From Petrocella sp. FN5 (GTDB lineage Bacteria; Bacillota; Clostridia; Lachnospirales; Vallitaleaceae), in the NCBI RefSeq assembly GCF_029210395.1, contig NZ_JARGDP010000020.1, positions 1 through 46,703 on the forward strand: a stretch of DNA of 46,703 nucleotides. The letters run 5' to 3'. The translations under genes and the position numbers were made by a program. Positions 24,286 through 33,998 of the stretch are shown here, piece by piece. Numbering within the stretch: position 1 is the first letter of the stretch; each line of letters opens with the position of its first letter. The notes beneath the pieces were generated by a model. It ran no database searches and had not been told where the DNA came from. It saw only the letters and a list, made by a program, of their open reading frames with translations.

Positions 24286-26190
24286 ATGAGCATTGAAAAA
24301 GGAAGCTTGTCTATACACAGCGAAAATATTTTCCCAATTATTAAAAAATGGTTGTATTCTGACCATGATATCTTTGTAAGAGAATTAATTTCAAATGGCA
24401 GTGATGCCATAACCAAACTAAAAAAGTTGGTAACGATGGGTGAGGTGGATCTCCCTTCTGATGAAGCTTACAAAATTATTGTACGTTATGACGAAAAGGC
24501 AGGTACCTTGACCTTTACGGACAACGGTATCGGTTTGACCGCTGAAGAAGTTAAAAAGTACATCAATCAAATCGCTTTTTCAGGTGCCGAAGATTTCTTA
24601 AACACCTATAAGGATAAAGCAGATTCCGAGCAAATCATCGGACATTTTGGCCTTGGCTTCTATTCCGCATTTATGGTAGCACAGCAAGTAGAAATTAAGT
24701 CACTTTCTTATAAATCTGATGCAACACCTATCCACTGGACTTGTGATGGCGGTACAGAATTCGAACTAGAAGACGGCGACCGAAGTGAAAGAGGTACGGA
24801 CATCATCCTACATCTAGGAGAAGATGGTAAAGAATTCAAAAACGCTTATAAAATTAAAAGTACCATAGAAAAATATTGTTCCTTCATGCCTTATGAGATT
24901 TATTTTGAAGAAGTTGGAAAAGAAGAAGATTCTGTTGAAGATAATGCAGTAGACAAAGATGGCAAAGATACAGTTGTTGAACCAAAGCCGTTAAATGAGG
25001 TATCTCCTTTGTACCTAAAACAACCCAGCGAATGTACGGATGAAGAATACAAAGCCTTCTACCGTGATACCTTCATGGATTTTAAAGAGCCTTTGTTCTG
25101 GATTCATCTGAACATGGATTATCCTTTCAATCTTAAAGGTATCTTATACTTTCCTAAGCTTGGCAATGAATTTGAAAACATTGAAGGTCAAATCAAGCTA
25201 TACAACAGTCAAGTTTTTGTTGCAGAGAATATTAAGGAAGTCATTCCAGAATTCTTATTGTTGTTAAAAGGTGTTATTGATTGTCCAGACTTACCCCTTA
25301 ATGTCTCAAGGAGCTTCCTACAAAACGATGGTTTTGTTAAGAAGATCTCGGACTATATTTCTAAGAAAGTGGCAGATCGTTTAAAAAGTCTCTATAAAAA
25401 TGAAAAAGAATCCTATGAAAAATTCTGGGGCGACATTCATCCCTTCATCAAATTTGGTGGGTTAAGAGACGAAAAGTTCTATGATAAAGTCAAAGACATC
25501 CTATTATATAAAACCACAACCGGTGATTATGTCGTTCTAAATGACTATCTAGAAAGAAACAAAGAAAAACATGAGAATAAAGTCTATTATGTAACCGATG
25601 CTGTTCAGCAGGCTCAGTATATTAAGATGTTCAAAGACCATGACATGGAAGCGGTTATCTTGGAGCATAACATTGATCAGGCTTTTATCTCTCATATTGA
25701 AGCCAAGACAAGTGATGTTAAGTTTGCGAGGATTGATGCTGATCTAACAGATGTAATGAAAGAAGAAATACACGAAGATGATCAAGAAGCTCATGATGCC
25801 TCTGCTGAGCAGCTACAAAAACTTTTTGCAGACGTTCTGTCAAAAGAGGATATCAAGGTTCAACTGGAGTCTCTCAAATCAGAAGATATCTCTGCCGTTA
25901 TTGTGCTCGCAGAAGAATCCAGAAGAATGCAGGACATGAGCAAGATGTACGGCTTTATGGGTATGGGACTTGGGGATATGCCAAGTGATGAAACTTTGAT
26001 TCTAAATAAGAAAAACAAGATTGTTAACTTTATACTCACCAACCACGGTGAAGCAGATAAGAAGGAAGATGTGAAGCTTTTCTGTGAACATTTATATGAT
26101 TTAGCACTCATGAGCCATAAACCTCTTGACGCTGAAGCTATGACAAAATTCATTCAACGTAGTCAGTCCTTATTAACACGTATGATTTAA
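24286..26190 (+). CDS. htpG: Molecular chaperone HtpG (bacterial Hsp90), 634 aa
   Basis: ATP-dependent homodimeric chaperone of the cytoplasm. The N-terminal GHKL ATPase domain shows FVRELISNGSDAITKLKKL (the metal-binding Asn), FTDNGIGLT and IGHFGLGFYSAFMVA with the lid glycines. The middle domain has DFKEPLFWIHLNMDYPFNLKGILYFP and LPLNVSRSFLQND with the catalytic arginine. The C-terminal dimerisation domain follows, to the family's usual length. The start is ATG at 24286, after GAGGAGG. It is a single-gene unit directly under a CIRCE operator, so repressed by HrcA; this differs from Bacillus subtilis, where htpG is outside the HrcA regulon. Confidence 0.97.
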   Translation: MSIEKGSLSIHSENIFPIIKKWLYSDHDIFVRELISNGSDAITKLKKLVTMGEVDLPSDEAYKIIVRYDEKAGTLTFTDNGIGLTAEEVKKYINQIAFSGAEDFLNTYKDKADSEQIIGHFGLGFYSAFMVAQQVEIKSLSYKSDATPIHWTCDGGTEFELEDGDRSERGTDIILHLGEDGKEFKNAYKIKSTIEKYCSFMPYEIYFEEVGKEEDSVEDNAVDKDGKDTVVEPKPLNEVSPLYLKQPSECTDEEYKAFYRDTFMDFKEPLFWIHLNMDYPFNLKGILYFPKLGNEFENIEGQIKLYNSQVFVAENIKEVIPEFLLLLKGVIDCPDLPLNVSRSFLQNDGFVKKISDYISKKVADRLKSLYKNEKESYEKFWGDIHPFIKFGGLRDEKFYDKVKDILLYKTTTGDYVVLNDYLERNKEKHENKVYYVTDAVQQAQYIKMFKDHDMEAVILEHNIDQAFISHIEAKTSDVKFARIDADLTDVMKEEIHEDDQEAHDASAEQLQKLFADVLSKEDIKVQLESLKSEDISAVIVLAEESRRMQDMSKMYGFMGMGLGDMPSDETLILNKKNKIVNFILTNHGEADKKEDVKLFCEHLYDLALMSHKPLDAEAMTKFIQRSQSLLTRMI

Positions 26191-26209
26191 ATTAAATATA
26201 CAACAAAAA

Positions 26210-26251
26210 ACAGCCTCAAGATTCGGATAAAAGCCTGATTCTTGGGGCTGT
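26210..26251 (+). terminator. htpG terminator
   Basis: ACAGCCTCAAG pairs with CTTGGGGCTGT (one G-T pair) around a further partly paired centre, 20 bases past the stop codon. Confidence 0.8.
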
Positions 26252-26266
26252 ACTAATTCAATTTAT

Positions 26267-26295
26267 TTGACAGTCGAGTGAAAAAATGATAAGAT
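26267..26295 (+). promoter_or_regulatory. Promoter of the dapA-dapB transcript
   Basis: TTGACA (26267-26272), 17 bases, TAAGAT (26290-26295), upstream of the lysine riboswitch. Confidence 0.85.
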
Positions 26296-26329
26296 TAACT
26301 CAATTTTATACGTTGTTTTGAACCTTATT

Positions 26330-26559
26330 GTTCATCAACGAAAGTAGAGGCGCGATAGCTAAGAGTCATTATATGGATGCATTCAGGTGCAGATGATGTA
26401 TAATTAAAGGAGATGTCGCCGAAGGTTTGGGTTACCTGTAAGCCCCTTCCTGGGCAACTGGTTAACAACCATTTGACTGTCGTATACCTTGTGTGTATGA
26501 AGTGCTGCTTGTGTCTTATCATTCTGAGAATGCACAGTCGCACTTGTTGACTGTTTTTT
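26330..26559 (+). ncRNA. Lysine riboswitch (L-box) with terminator, controlling dapA-dapB
   Basis: The conserved L-box core is visible: AGTAGAGGCGCGA (26344 on), AAGAGTCATT, AAAGGAGATGTCGCCGAAGG, TTGGGTTACCTG and CTGGGCAACTGGT (to ~26470). Downstream ACAGTC (26534-26539) pairs with GACTGT (26549-26554) ahead of six T, a terminator. A second GACTGT (26475-26480) at the aptamer's 3' side can compete for ACAGTC, giving an antiterminator. Lysine binding should therefore stop transcription before dapA. The exact P1 boundary was not determined. Confidence 0.93.
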
Positions 26560-26618
26560 ATTGTCAAAATATGGTAAAAGTCACTCACTCATTGTTTCAA
26601 ACTTTAGGAGGAATCTAA

Positions 26619-27506
26619 ATGTCAATATTTACCGGATCGGGCGTAGCAATAGTAACACCAATGAATGCAGATGAAAGTGTTAATTATAACAAATTACGAG
26701 AACTGATTGATTTTCAAATCGACCACGGCACCAACTGTATCGTTATATGCGGTACCACAGGTGAGGCATCTACACTCACAGACGAAGAACAATTAGAATG
26801 TATCCGTGTGGCAGTTGAGCATACTGCTAAACGTGTACCTGTCATGGCAGGTACAGGTAGTAATCATACCGCCCATGGTATCGAACTATCAAAAAAAGCA
26901 GAAGCACTTGGTGCAGATGCTTTGCTTCTTGTAACACCTTATTACAATAAAACCACACAAAAAGGCCTCATCCGTCATTATACGGAGATAGCAGCTGCAG
27001 TTAACATTCCTATTATGCTCTATAATGTTCCCTCAAGAACAGGACTTAATATAGAACCTTCAACTGCCAAAGTCCTATCCCTAGTTGACAACATCGTTGC
27101 CATCAAAGAAGCCAGCGGTAACATTGCCCAAGTGGTCGATCTTGCCCATGCTGTAGAAGGCCGATTGGACATATATTCCGGTAATGATGATCAGATTCTC
27201 CCCCTTCTTGCCCTTGGTGGCAAAGGTGTCGTTTCTGTTATTGCCAACATCCTGCCAAAAGAAACCCATGATATCGTGGCCAATTATAGAACCGGTGATT
27301 TAGAAGGTGCTCTTGCCAGACAACTTAAGATACATGAACTAACAAAAGCCATCTTCTGTGAAGTCAATCCCGTTCCAATTAAAAAAGCCCTTAATCTTAT
27401 GGGGATGAATGTTGGGCCTACAAGAGGGCCGCTATTTGAAATGGAACCTGCCAATGTTGAGCATCTAAGAAAAGCTATGCTTGATATGGGCTTGAACTTG
27501 CAATAA
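26619..27506 (+). CDS. dapA: 4-hydroxy-tetrahydrodipicolinate synthase, 295 aa
   Basis: First committed enzyme of lysine and diaminopimelate synthesis, condensing pyruvate with aspartate semialdehyde through a Schiff base. Catalytic residues are Lys163 (AIKEASG), Tyr135 (YNVPSRTG), Thr46-Thr47 (CGTTGEAST) and Arg140, matching the E. coli positions shifted by two. The TIM-barrel length is normal. The start is ATG at 26619 after AGGAGG. It is co-transcribed with dapB 14 bases downstream and controlled by the lysine riboswitch in its leader. Confidence 0.98.
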   Translation: MSIFTGSGVAIVTPMNADESVNYNKLRELIDFQIDHGTNCIVICGTTGEASTLTDEEQLECIRVAVEHTAKRVPVMAGTGSNHTAHGIELSKKAEALGADALLLVTPYYNKTTQKGLIRHYTEIAAAVNIPIMLYNVPSRTGLNIEPSTAKVLSLVDNIVAIKEASGNIAQVVDLAHAVEGRLDIYSGNDDQILPLLALGGKGVVSVIANILPKETHDIVANYRTGDLEGALARQLKIHELTKAIFCEVNPVPIKKALNLMGMNVGPTRGPLFEMEPANVEHLRKAMLDMGLNLQ

Positions 27507-27520
27507 TAAGGAGGTTCGCC

Positions 27521-28279
27521 ATGACACGTATTATTATGCACGGTTGTAACGGCAAAATGGGTCAGGTTATAACCTCATTGGTAGCAGACAATGATCAGGT
27601 GACCATTGTCGCTGGTATTGACTCCTATATAGGCATTAAGAACCCTTATCCGGTGTTTGAAACCCCGGATCAATGTGATGTCAAAGCCGATGTCATCATT
27701 GATTTCTCAAATGCAAATGCTGTTGATACCATCTTAGACTATAGCGCCAAAACAAGTACCCCTATCGTTGTATGTACCACAGGCCTAAGTGAAAATCAAG
27801 TAGCACATCTTAAGGCAATCAGTAAAAAAGTGGCTGTATTGTTTTCAGCCAACATGTCCCTTGGTATCAATCTACTCATTAGTTTGGCTCAAAAAGCAAC
27901 AAAGATTCTAACCGATGCAGGTTTTGATATTGAGATTATTGAGAAACATCATAACCAGAAAGTGGATGCCCCAAGCGGTACGGCACTGGCCATCGCTGAC
28001 GGTATTAACTATACCTTAGACCATACTTATAACTATAAGTATGATCGAAGTCCTGAACGTATCAAGCGACCAAAAAAAGAAATTGGTATTCACGCCGTTC
28101 GTGGTGGCACCATCGTTGGAGAACACGACGTCATCTTTGCCGGCGAAGATGAAATCATCGAAATCAACCATAAAGCCATGTCCAAACGTATTTTCGCCGT
28201 AGGTGCTGTGAATGCCGCCAAATTCTTAGATGGTAAACCTGTAGGTCTCTATAATATGGGTGACCTTATGACATTTTAG
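27521..28279 (+). CDS. dapB: 4-hydroxy-tetrahydrodipicolinate reductase, 252 aa
   Basis: NAD(P)H-dependent reduction of the DapA product in diaminopimelate synthesis. The dinucleotide-binding motif is MHGCNGKMGQ at the start, then VVCTTGLS and FSANMSLGIN. The signature is EKHHNQKVDAPSGTA (His143-His144, Lys147), and the C-terminal GAVNAAKFLDGKPVGLYNMGDL. It is slightly shorter than the E. coli enzyme, as usual in Clostridia. The start is ATG at 27521 after AAGGAGG. It is the second gene of the riboswitch-controlled operon; a weak hairpin at 28284-28305 may end it. Confidence 0.97.
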   Translation: MTRIIMHGCNGKMGQVITSLVADNDQVTIVAGIDSYIGIKNPYPVFETPDQCDVKADVIIDFSNANAVDTILDYSAKTSTPIVVCTTGLSENQVAHLKAISKKVAVLFSANMSLGINLLISLAQKATKILTDAGFDIEIIEKHHNQKVDAPSGTALAIADGINYTLDHTYNYKYDRSPERIKRPKKEIGIHAVRGGTIVGEHDVIFAGEDEIIEINHKAMSKRIFAVGAVNAAKFLDGKPVGLYNMGDLMTF

Positions 28280-28283
28280 CAAG

Positions 28284-28305
28284 AAAAGAAGCTTCGCTTC
28301 GTTTT
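28284..28305 (+). terminator. Possible weak terminator after dapB
   Basis: AAAAGAAGC and GCTTCGTTTT form a short stem with a three-base loop, ending in TTTTGTTTCTTTG, five bases past the dapB stop codon. Confidence 0.45.
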
Positions 28306-28331
28306 GTTTCTTTGACTATAGGTGGTGACGT

Positions 28332-29627
28332 ATGGAAATTAAAAATAATCTAATCATTATCAGTGTGGATGCCCTAAATAAGTTGGACTATAAGACCTTA
28401 TTAAGCCTGCCGACTTTTGCCGGCTTTATTCGTGATGGTGCGCATGTTAAGGAAGTGACCAGTGTTTATCCAACCGTCACTTATACATGTCATACTTCAC
28501 TGTCCACCGGTCACTACCCTACTGTTCATGGTATCTACAATAACGAACTTCCCGATCCTGCCAAAGCAACCCTTCAAGACTGGCATTGGTATGAGCGGGA
28601 TATTAAAGTACCTACTTATTTTGATTATGCCATCCAGGCTGGTCTTAAAACCGCTGCTGTTCTATGGCCAGTCATGGCTGGTGCAAATATTAACTATAAT
28701 ATTCCCGAAATCTGGTCACCGGACCATTCCATCAGCCGGCTTAAGCTTTTCTGGGATTATGGCACTAAGAACATGCTTTGGCCTGTGTTTAAATACAAAA
28801 GACTATTAAAGGGTACCACCCAGCCTTATTTGGATAACTTTAGCGAAGCTGTTTCCCATTATATCCTTAAGAAAAAAAAACCAAATCTTATGGCCATACA
28901 CTTTACTGAGCTGGATACCATGCGACATATCCACGGCCTAAAAAGTAAAGAAAGTCTTAAAGCCCTAAAGCGCATTGACCAACGGATAGAACGGTTGATT
29001 CAAACACTAGAAAAAAGCGGTCAACTTTCTCATACCAATATTGTCTTGCTGGGAGACCATGGCACCCATGATTTTGATACCGTCATTGAGATCAATAGCT
29101 TGTTTAAAAAGGAAGGTCTTCTCACAACTGATGCCGATAATCAGATAATCACTTGGCAAGCCTATGGCTGTACTTGTGGTGGCTCTTGCCAGATTCACCT
29201 CCATGAAAAGGCTACAAAAGAGATACAAATAAAAGTCAAAGAAGTCTTAGAGACTTTTACTAAGATGCCTGAAACACCCATACGTTTCATGTTGACCCAT
29301 GATGAAGCTACCGAAAAATACAAACTCTCCGGTGACTTTACCTATGTTCTTGAAGCCAAAGACCATCATGTTTTTAGAAACACTACTTCTGATCGAATTG
29401 TCTTTGATAGCAAGGAAGATCCTGACACTTATATTGGTGATCATGGTTTTATGCCTGAACACTCGGATCAGAAAACCTTACTTCTAATGAAAGGGCCTTC
29501 CATTAAAAAAGGTGCTGTACTATTGCACAGTCACCTGATTGATGAAGGACCTACCTTTGCCGCTTTACTAGGTCTAAAAATGGAAAAAGTAGAAGGCAGA
29601 GTATTAGAAGAATTGATGAATCCTTAA
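28332..29627 (+). CDS. Alkaline-phosphatase-superfamily phosphodiesterase (ENPP-like), 431 aa
   Basis: Predicted metal-dependent phosphodiesterase or nucleotide pyrophosphatase. Metal-site motifs in order are IISVDAL (Asp13), the nucleophile in YPTVTYTCHTSLSTG (Thr50 by alignment to PTKTFPNH), ELDTMRHIHG, LLGDHGTHDF and IGDHGFMPEHSD. No signal peptide is visible (MEIKNNLIIISVDALN), so it is probably cytoplasmic, unlike secreted ENPPs. The start is ATG at 28332 with GGTGG upstream. It follows dapB by 52 bases and may be partly co-transcribed. It converges with murJ, the stop codons being only a few bases apart. The substrate is unknown. Confidence 0.88.
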   Translation: MEIKNNLIIISVDALNKLDYKTLLSLPTFAGFIRDGAHVKEVTSVYPTVTYTCHTSLSTGHYPTVHGIYNNELPDPAKATLQDWHWYERDIKVPTYFDYAIQAGLKTAAVLWPVMAGANINYNIPEIWSPDHSISRLKLFWDYGTKNMLWPVFKYKRLLKGTTQPYLDNFSEAVSHYILKKKKPNLMAIHFTELDTMRHIHGLKSKESLKALKRIDQRIERLIQTLEKSGQLSHTNIVLLGDHGTHDFDTVIEINSLFKKEGLLTTDADNQIITWQAYGCTCGGSCQIHLHEKATKEIQIKVKEVLETFTKMPETPIRFMLTHDEATEKYKLSGDFTYVLEAKDHHVFRNTTSDRIVFDSKEDPDTYIGDHGFMPEHSDQKTLLLMKGPSIKKGAVLLHSHLIDEGPTFAALLGLKMEKVEGRVLEELMNP

Positions 29628-29632
29628 TACTT

Positions 29633-31192
29633 TTAAGCATGCCCTTTTTTGAATCTGTCCAGTATTTGCTTATAAATGTTGTAGATGAGCTGTTCTTTAA
29701 TTAGGATTAAGGTCAAACCATAAATCAGCGTACCTATGACAATATCTATCCCAATAATGGCCAGATTACCTTTTGTAGACATGCTTAATATGGGGTTTAG
29801 GTATTGATTTAACATATATACACCACCACCCATAACCACTGCAGCCAACAAGGTCTTAAACAAGGTGTTAAAGAATCTATGAAGTGGAAATGAATTAAAC
29901 TGCCTGCTAAAGAGGAAAAAGCTCAGTATAGCACCACAATAGAAAGCAATAGAAGTACCGTTGGCTATACCTGCAAAGCCGTACTTGCCAACCAAAAGGT
30001 TGTTAAGCCCTATATTCATCAAAATAATGAAGCCGCCTATAAGCAAAGGGATTTTTCGAATACCCAGCGTATAGTAGGCTTTATTTAATACATCCACAAA
30101 CCCGAAAGCAATCATAAAAGAGGTATAGCCGGTAAACGCAATGGTTGTGGCAATTGTGCCGCTTGCATCAAAGACACCCCGTTCAAAAATAAGAGCAATC
30201 ACGTAGGGACCTGTCAGAATCAGACCAATAGACATGGGAATCAATAGCAACAATACGCTCCTTAGAACGTTTATAACGGATTGATACAAGCCTTCATGGT
30301 TTTCATCTAAAAACTTCTCATTGAACTTTGGAAACATAACCGCTGTAATACCATAGACTGTTGTTGTTACTATAGCTTTAAAAAGCATGTTACCATAGTA
30401 AATGGCAGAGACATTTCCGTCTCCAAGAAATGAAGCTGCCTTGTTGTCTATGACAATATTAAACTGATGTGTTAATGTGACAAGAATAATAGGAATGATG
30501 CCTACAAAAAAACCTTTTAGTGCCGAATGCTTAAAATCAATATGTCCTATAAGAGGCACAAGCTTATGCTTAATCACTGAAGGGGCTAATACGCCCATTT
30601 GAAGCAACCATCCAATCATGGTGATTAAGGCCAGACCCGCTATACCATTTGTTTCAATGCCTATCGCAAGATAGATAAAGAAGATTATATTATAGGGGAA
30701 ACTAATCATCGCAGGTAAGATAAACTTTTCATGGGCCTGCAATGCGCCTACAAAAAGATAGGTTAGAGAAATAAACAAAATGGATGGTATCATAATCCGT
30801 GTCATTTGAATGGTCATCTCAAGTTTTTCACCGGTATAACCGGTTGCAAATAACTTTACAACCCATGGCGCCACTATATAATAGGCTATGCCCATCACGA
30901 GAGATAAGAAAACCACCGCATTAAAGATACTGCTAATACCCTTAGTATCCTCTTGGTTTTTTCTATAACGAACAAAAATCGGGATAATATTGGTGGCGAT
31001 GGCGCTACCAATACCAAGAAACACACTGGTGGTCAAACTTAAAGCCATAAAGAATACATCTGATTCAAAATCAGCACCCAACCTATGGCCTATAAAGGTA
31101 TCTCTTAGTAAACCCACCACTTTGGCAATCAAGGTTAGCCCAATGATGACCACAATCATGTTTAGGGATGAATCTTTTTTATTTCTTACCAT
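29633..31192 (-). CDS. murJ: Lipid II flippase MurJ, 519 aa
   Basis: Polytopic inner-membrane transporter of the MOP superfamily (MviN/MurJ) that flips lipid-linked peptidoglycan precursor. About 14 membrane segments are visible. The N-terminal block SLNMIVVIIGLTLIAKVVGLLRDTFIGHRLGADFESDVFFMA is typical, with the conserved Arg in LLRD and RGVFDASGT later. The length is usual. The start is ATG at 31192 after GGCGAGG. It is the last gene of a long polysaccharide operon, 13 bases after the degenerate glycosidase-like gene. It could instead flip a cell-wall polymer precursor from this cluster; a separate Wzx lies upstream. Confidence 0.92.
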   Translation of the reverse strand: MVRNKKDSSLNMIVVIIGLTLIAKVVGLLRDTFIGHRLGADFESDVFFMALSLTTSVFLGIGSAIATNIIPIFVRYRKNQEDTKGISSIFNAVVFLSLVMGIAYYIVAPWVVKLFATGYTGEKLEMTIQMTRIMIPSILFISLTYLFVGALQAHEKFILPAMISFPYNIIFFIYLAIGIETNGIAGLALITMIGWLLQMGVLAPSVIKHKLVPLIGHIDFKHSALKGFFVGIIPIILVTLTHQFNIVIDNKAASFLGDGNVSAIYYGNMLFKAIVTTTVYGITAVMFPKFNEKFLDENHEGLYQSVINVLRSVLLLLIPMSIGLILTGPYVIALIFERGVFDASGTIATTIAFTGYTSFMIAFGFVDVLNKAYYTLGIRKIPLLIGGFIILMNIGLNNLLVGKYGFAGIANGTSIAFYCGAILSFFLFSRQFNSFPLHRFFNTLFKTLLAAVVMGGGVYMLNQYLNPILSMSTKGNLAIIGIDIVIGTLIYGLTLILIKEQLIYNIYKQILDRFKKGHA

Positions 31193-31205
31193 GGGAACCT
31201 CGCCT

Positions 31206-32882
31206 TTATCTGGATACGGTTGTCTTAGGATACAGGTCTGTCAATCTATAGGTCATTTTACTGCCTGAAAATATAAAGCTAAGGGTCTGAAAGCTGTCGT
31301 ACAAGTTCACACTGTTGTTCTCCTCTACTTGGTACAGAAGACCGTTTAAGTCGATGTAACGTACACCATCATACATCTGATTTTGATCTACTTTAGCACC
31401 TGCATTAATATAAAAAATATTTTTGCCGGACTTAGAAGCGAACTCTTTTAGCAATTCATGAATCTGTCGACTTTCATGATAGAACAACCCTTTTTCATTA
31501 TGAATAAGGCTTTTCGTTCCTAGAATTATAATTGAATTTTGAGCCGTCGTTGCCAGTGTCATCTTTAACTTATTCCACTGTGTTTCATCGGTCATTACCA
31601 TACTACCTGAACCCATAGCAAGAGATATGAGCCTAGCCCCTTCCATGTCCAAAACGCTATATTGGTTCTTATATATATAATGATTCTTAGTCAGCTTACT
31701 TCCGTCAATATGGGTCTCACCGGTAAAAATACCATAGCTGGCAGCGTTCATGGTTTCATAGACTTTCCTCATGACAATATCATCTAGCAAGCGGTTTTGC
31801 TTAACCGTTGTACCAAAAACATTCACTGTATAACCGGCCCCAGGCAAAGCTTCATATAATGGATCTTTGACATCCGGATCGGATATATTCAAGGTTATAC
31901 TTGTACGCTTTCCTTGATAATAAGCCGTTAAGGTGGTTTTGCCTCCTTCCATAGGGATGAAGGTATTGTTACCAATCGTACCGAACCCACCTGACATACT
32001 CCATGCAATCTGTCCTGAATCAATCGCTATAGGGTTATAATTCATATCTCTGGCTAAGAGCCTAAGACCAATTGGTTTTGAAACCATATACGGCGATCTG
32101 TCTACTTTGATCATAAGGTTATAAGCTTCTGTTGCCGGTGCCTCCGACCTTATACCTATTCCGACTGTTGCCTCTGGTATTGCATCATCCATTTGGACAT
32201 TTCTTTGAGATAAGGTGAAGTCACCCAAACCACGCGTCGCAATAGAAGGTGTTTCAGCTTCATCTATATACAAAGCATCTACAACACCATAATCTAACAA
32301 ATAATCTTGCATCTCTTCATGGGTAGCGCCAATACTGCTTTGATTATAATCCGCAACCATAAAAATCAATGTACGACGGTCTACAGTAACACCATAAACG
32401 GAACGGGCCATTCTTTCATTCTCTTTTTTATTGTTTTCCCCTACTTTTTCCCCGCTTTGAAGCAATACTTCTTCACCATCAAGAGCCTCAAGTAACAGAT
32501 TCTCATCAATCTCACTGCCGTCTAGTATATCCTTCATTGTACCGCTAACAGCACTGACATAGGTAACATCATGGGCCGTCATTTGAACCAAAGTTTCCAT
32601 TTCATCTGTATGGTCTTTACTATACAAAGTATCCAGTATTAAAGTTGGTTCTGACAACTCCATTTTGATGACATGAAGATTCACCCAGCCTTTAGCTGTA
32701 AGCCTTCCTCTAACCTCATAGGTCAACCCTTTGGCCACTTGTTCTGTCCTGACGTTCTCATGAACCGCCGGTAAAGTTGAAGCCAAGGTTTCTTGTGCGC
32801 TCATGATAAATAGTCCTAAAACAATGGCCATGGCCATTAACCCTATGTTTTTTATTTTTATATACCAGGCCTTTAACTGCAT
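31206..32882 (-). CDS. Exported protein with degenerate phosphodiester-glycosidase domain, 558 aa
   Basis: A secreted or membrane-anchored paralogue of the 953-aa protein at 42345-45206. A signal segment (AMAIVLGLFIMSAQETLAS) is followed by GLTYEVRGRLTAKGWVNLHVIKMEL, which matches GLTYETKAKLTSRGWVDIHVLKMDL of the paralogue. The NAGPA domain is about 115 residues shorter. Its signature DGGGSSSM is replaced by IDEAETPSIA (~207-216), and NASFF by a different sequence, so catalysis is probably lost. The C-terminal ~200 residues (VFGTT.KQNRLLDDIVM ... KNIFYINAGAKVDQNQMYDGVRYIDLNGLLY) stay similar to the paralogue. The start is ATG at 32882 after GAAGGTG. A binding or scaffold role in wall-polymer assembly is an inference. 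Confidence 0.82.
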   Translation of the reverse strand: MQLKAWYIKIKNIGLMAMAIVLGLFIMSAQETLASTLPAVHENVRTEQVAKGLTYEVRGRLTAKGWVNLHVIKMELSEPTLILDTLYSKDHTDEMETLVQMTAHDVTYVSAVSGTMKDILDGSEIDENLLLEALDGEEVLLQSGEKVGENNKKENERMARSVYGVTVDRRTLIFMVADYNQSSIGATHEEMQDYLLDYGVVDALYIDEAETPSIATRGLGDFTLSQRNVQMDDAIPEATVGIGIRSEAPATEAYNLMIKVDRSPYMVSKPIGLRLLARDMNYNPIAIDSGQIAWSMSGGFGTIGNNTFIPMEGGKTTLTAYYQGKRTSITLNISDPDVKDPLYEALPGAGYTVNVFGTTVKQNRLLDDIVMRKVYETMNAASYGIFTGETHIDGSKLTKNHYIYKNQYSVLDMEGARLISLAMGSGSMVMTDETQWNKLKMTLATTAQNSIIILGTKSLIHNEKGLFYHESRQIHELLKEFASKSGKNIFYINAGAKVDQNQMYDGVRYIDLNGLLYQVEENNSVNLYDSFQTLSFIFSGSKMTYRLTDLYPKTTVSR

Positions 32883-32908
32883 CTTTTACACCTTCTTAAT
32901 ATAGCCTT

Positions 32909-33997
32909 TTATAAGGTCATGATTTTTTCAAGTAGCATTTTGTTTTGATCCGCTTTAAGACGCATCTCTGTTACTTTAGCATGAATGTTTTCTCTAACCT
33001 CTTCGTAATGATCGAGAATCTCATTTATAATTACTTTCACTTCTTCAGTCTCAAAATCTGTAACATCTTCAACATAAGGTTGGTTCAGTTCTTTCATATA
33101 ATACCTGACTTTATGAGAATAAGAGAATCCAATCATAGGGACATCCTTCAATGCTGCATAGAGTAAGGCATGAAGACGCATACTTAGCACCAAAGTCATT
33201 TCTCCCATGATTTCAATTAATGTTTTAGCGTCATACTTATGTTTCAATATAACAGCTTCACTTTTCATATGGCTTGAGATGGCTTCGCAAGTGACTAAGT
33301 CAGCCGGATGCTTCATCGGTATGAGCACGATTTTGGCATCATGGCTAACACTTAAATAGTCACAAATCTCAGCTATTTTTATACTACAGTGATGGCTGTC
33401 CTTCCATTCTCTAAAAAGAACACCCACCAGCCTATCACCTTTTTCTATATGGGCTTCCTTCAGTATCTCATCAACATGAACATCTAGAGATGGAAAAGAA
33501 AATACGGGGTCTGCAGTCACATGAATCTCAGGATGATCAATACCCATACGCTTAAGCTCATTTTGAGACATACGTTCTCTCAATGAAATCAAGTCCACTT
33601 GATTGACCACTAACTTTGTCAGAAACCTATTGAAGCGGTGTCCAATAGGACCGATGCCATTGGCATAAAGCATGATTTTCTTTCTACATATTTTGGCAAA
33701 CCATAATATGAAAAGATAGTAATATAAGGACCTGTTACTGGTTTCATCCTGTAGCAGACTACCGCCGCCCATAAGAACGATATCACTCTTATGAATGGCC
33801 TTAATGACTTTAATGAAATTAAACTTCTCAACTGCCGCTACACCATATTCTGATCTGGTACTAGATGGGTTATTGGATAAAATAGTGATTTCATGTTCAA
33901 GTGAGATTTCTCTAATATCTTTACATATAGAAGTCAAAATGGCATCATCACCTGAATTAAAATAGCCATAGTAGCCGGATATTAATATTTTTTTCAT
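32909..33997 (-). CDS. csaB: Polysaccharide pyruvyl transferase CsaB, 362 aa
   Basis: Transfers pyruvate from phosphoenolpyruvate to a sugar (ketal) of the secondary cell-wall polymer, the modification recognised by SLH domains of S-layer proteins. The family motif is MKKILISGYYGYFNSGDDAILTSI at the start, followed by VLMGGGSLLQDETSNRS, YANGIGP, LISLRERMSQ, TADPVF and VLSMRLHALLYA. The length is normal. I chose ATG 33997, separated by one base from the stop of the preceding gene; a further in-frame ATG at 34009 has no spaced ribosome site. It sits in the polysaccharide operon, downstream of the ligase-like gene. No SLH-domain gene is in the window. Confidence 0.93.
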   Translation of the reverse strand: MKKILISGYYGYFNSGDDAILTSICKDIREISLEHEITILSNNPSSTRSEYGVAAVEKFNFIKVIKAIHKSDIVLMGGGSLLQDETSNRSLYYYLFILWFAKICRKKIMLYANGIGPIGHRFNRFLTKLVVNQVDLISLRERMSQNELKRMGIDHPEIHVTADPVFSFPSLDVHVDEILKEAHIEKGDRLVGVLFREWKDSHHCSIKIAEICDYLSVSHDAKIVLIPMKHPADLVTCEAISSHMKSEAVILKHKYDAKTLIEIMGEMTLVLSMRLHALLYAALKDVPMIGFSYSHKVRYYMKELNQPYVEDVTDFETEEVKVIINEILDHYEEVRENIHAKVTEMRLKADQNKMLLEKIMTL

Positions 33998-33998
33998 A

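Larger units (their letters stand above)
26191..26618. other. Leader region of dapA
   Basis: This 428-base gap is filled by the htpG terminator (26210-26251), the dapA promoter (26267-26295), a lysine riboswitch and its terminator. It contains no protein gene. Confidence 0.9.
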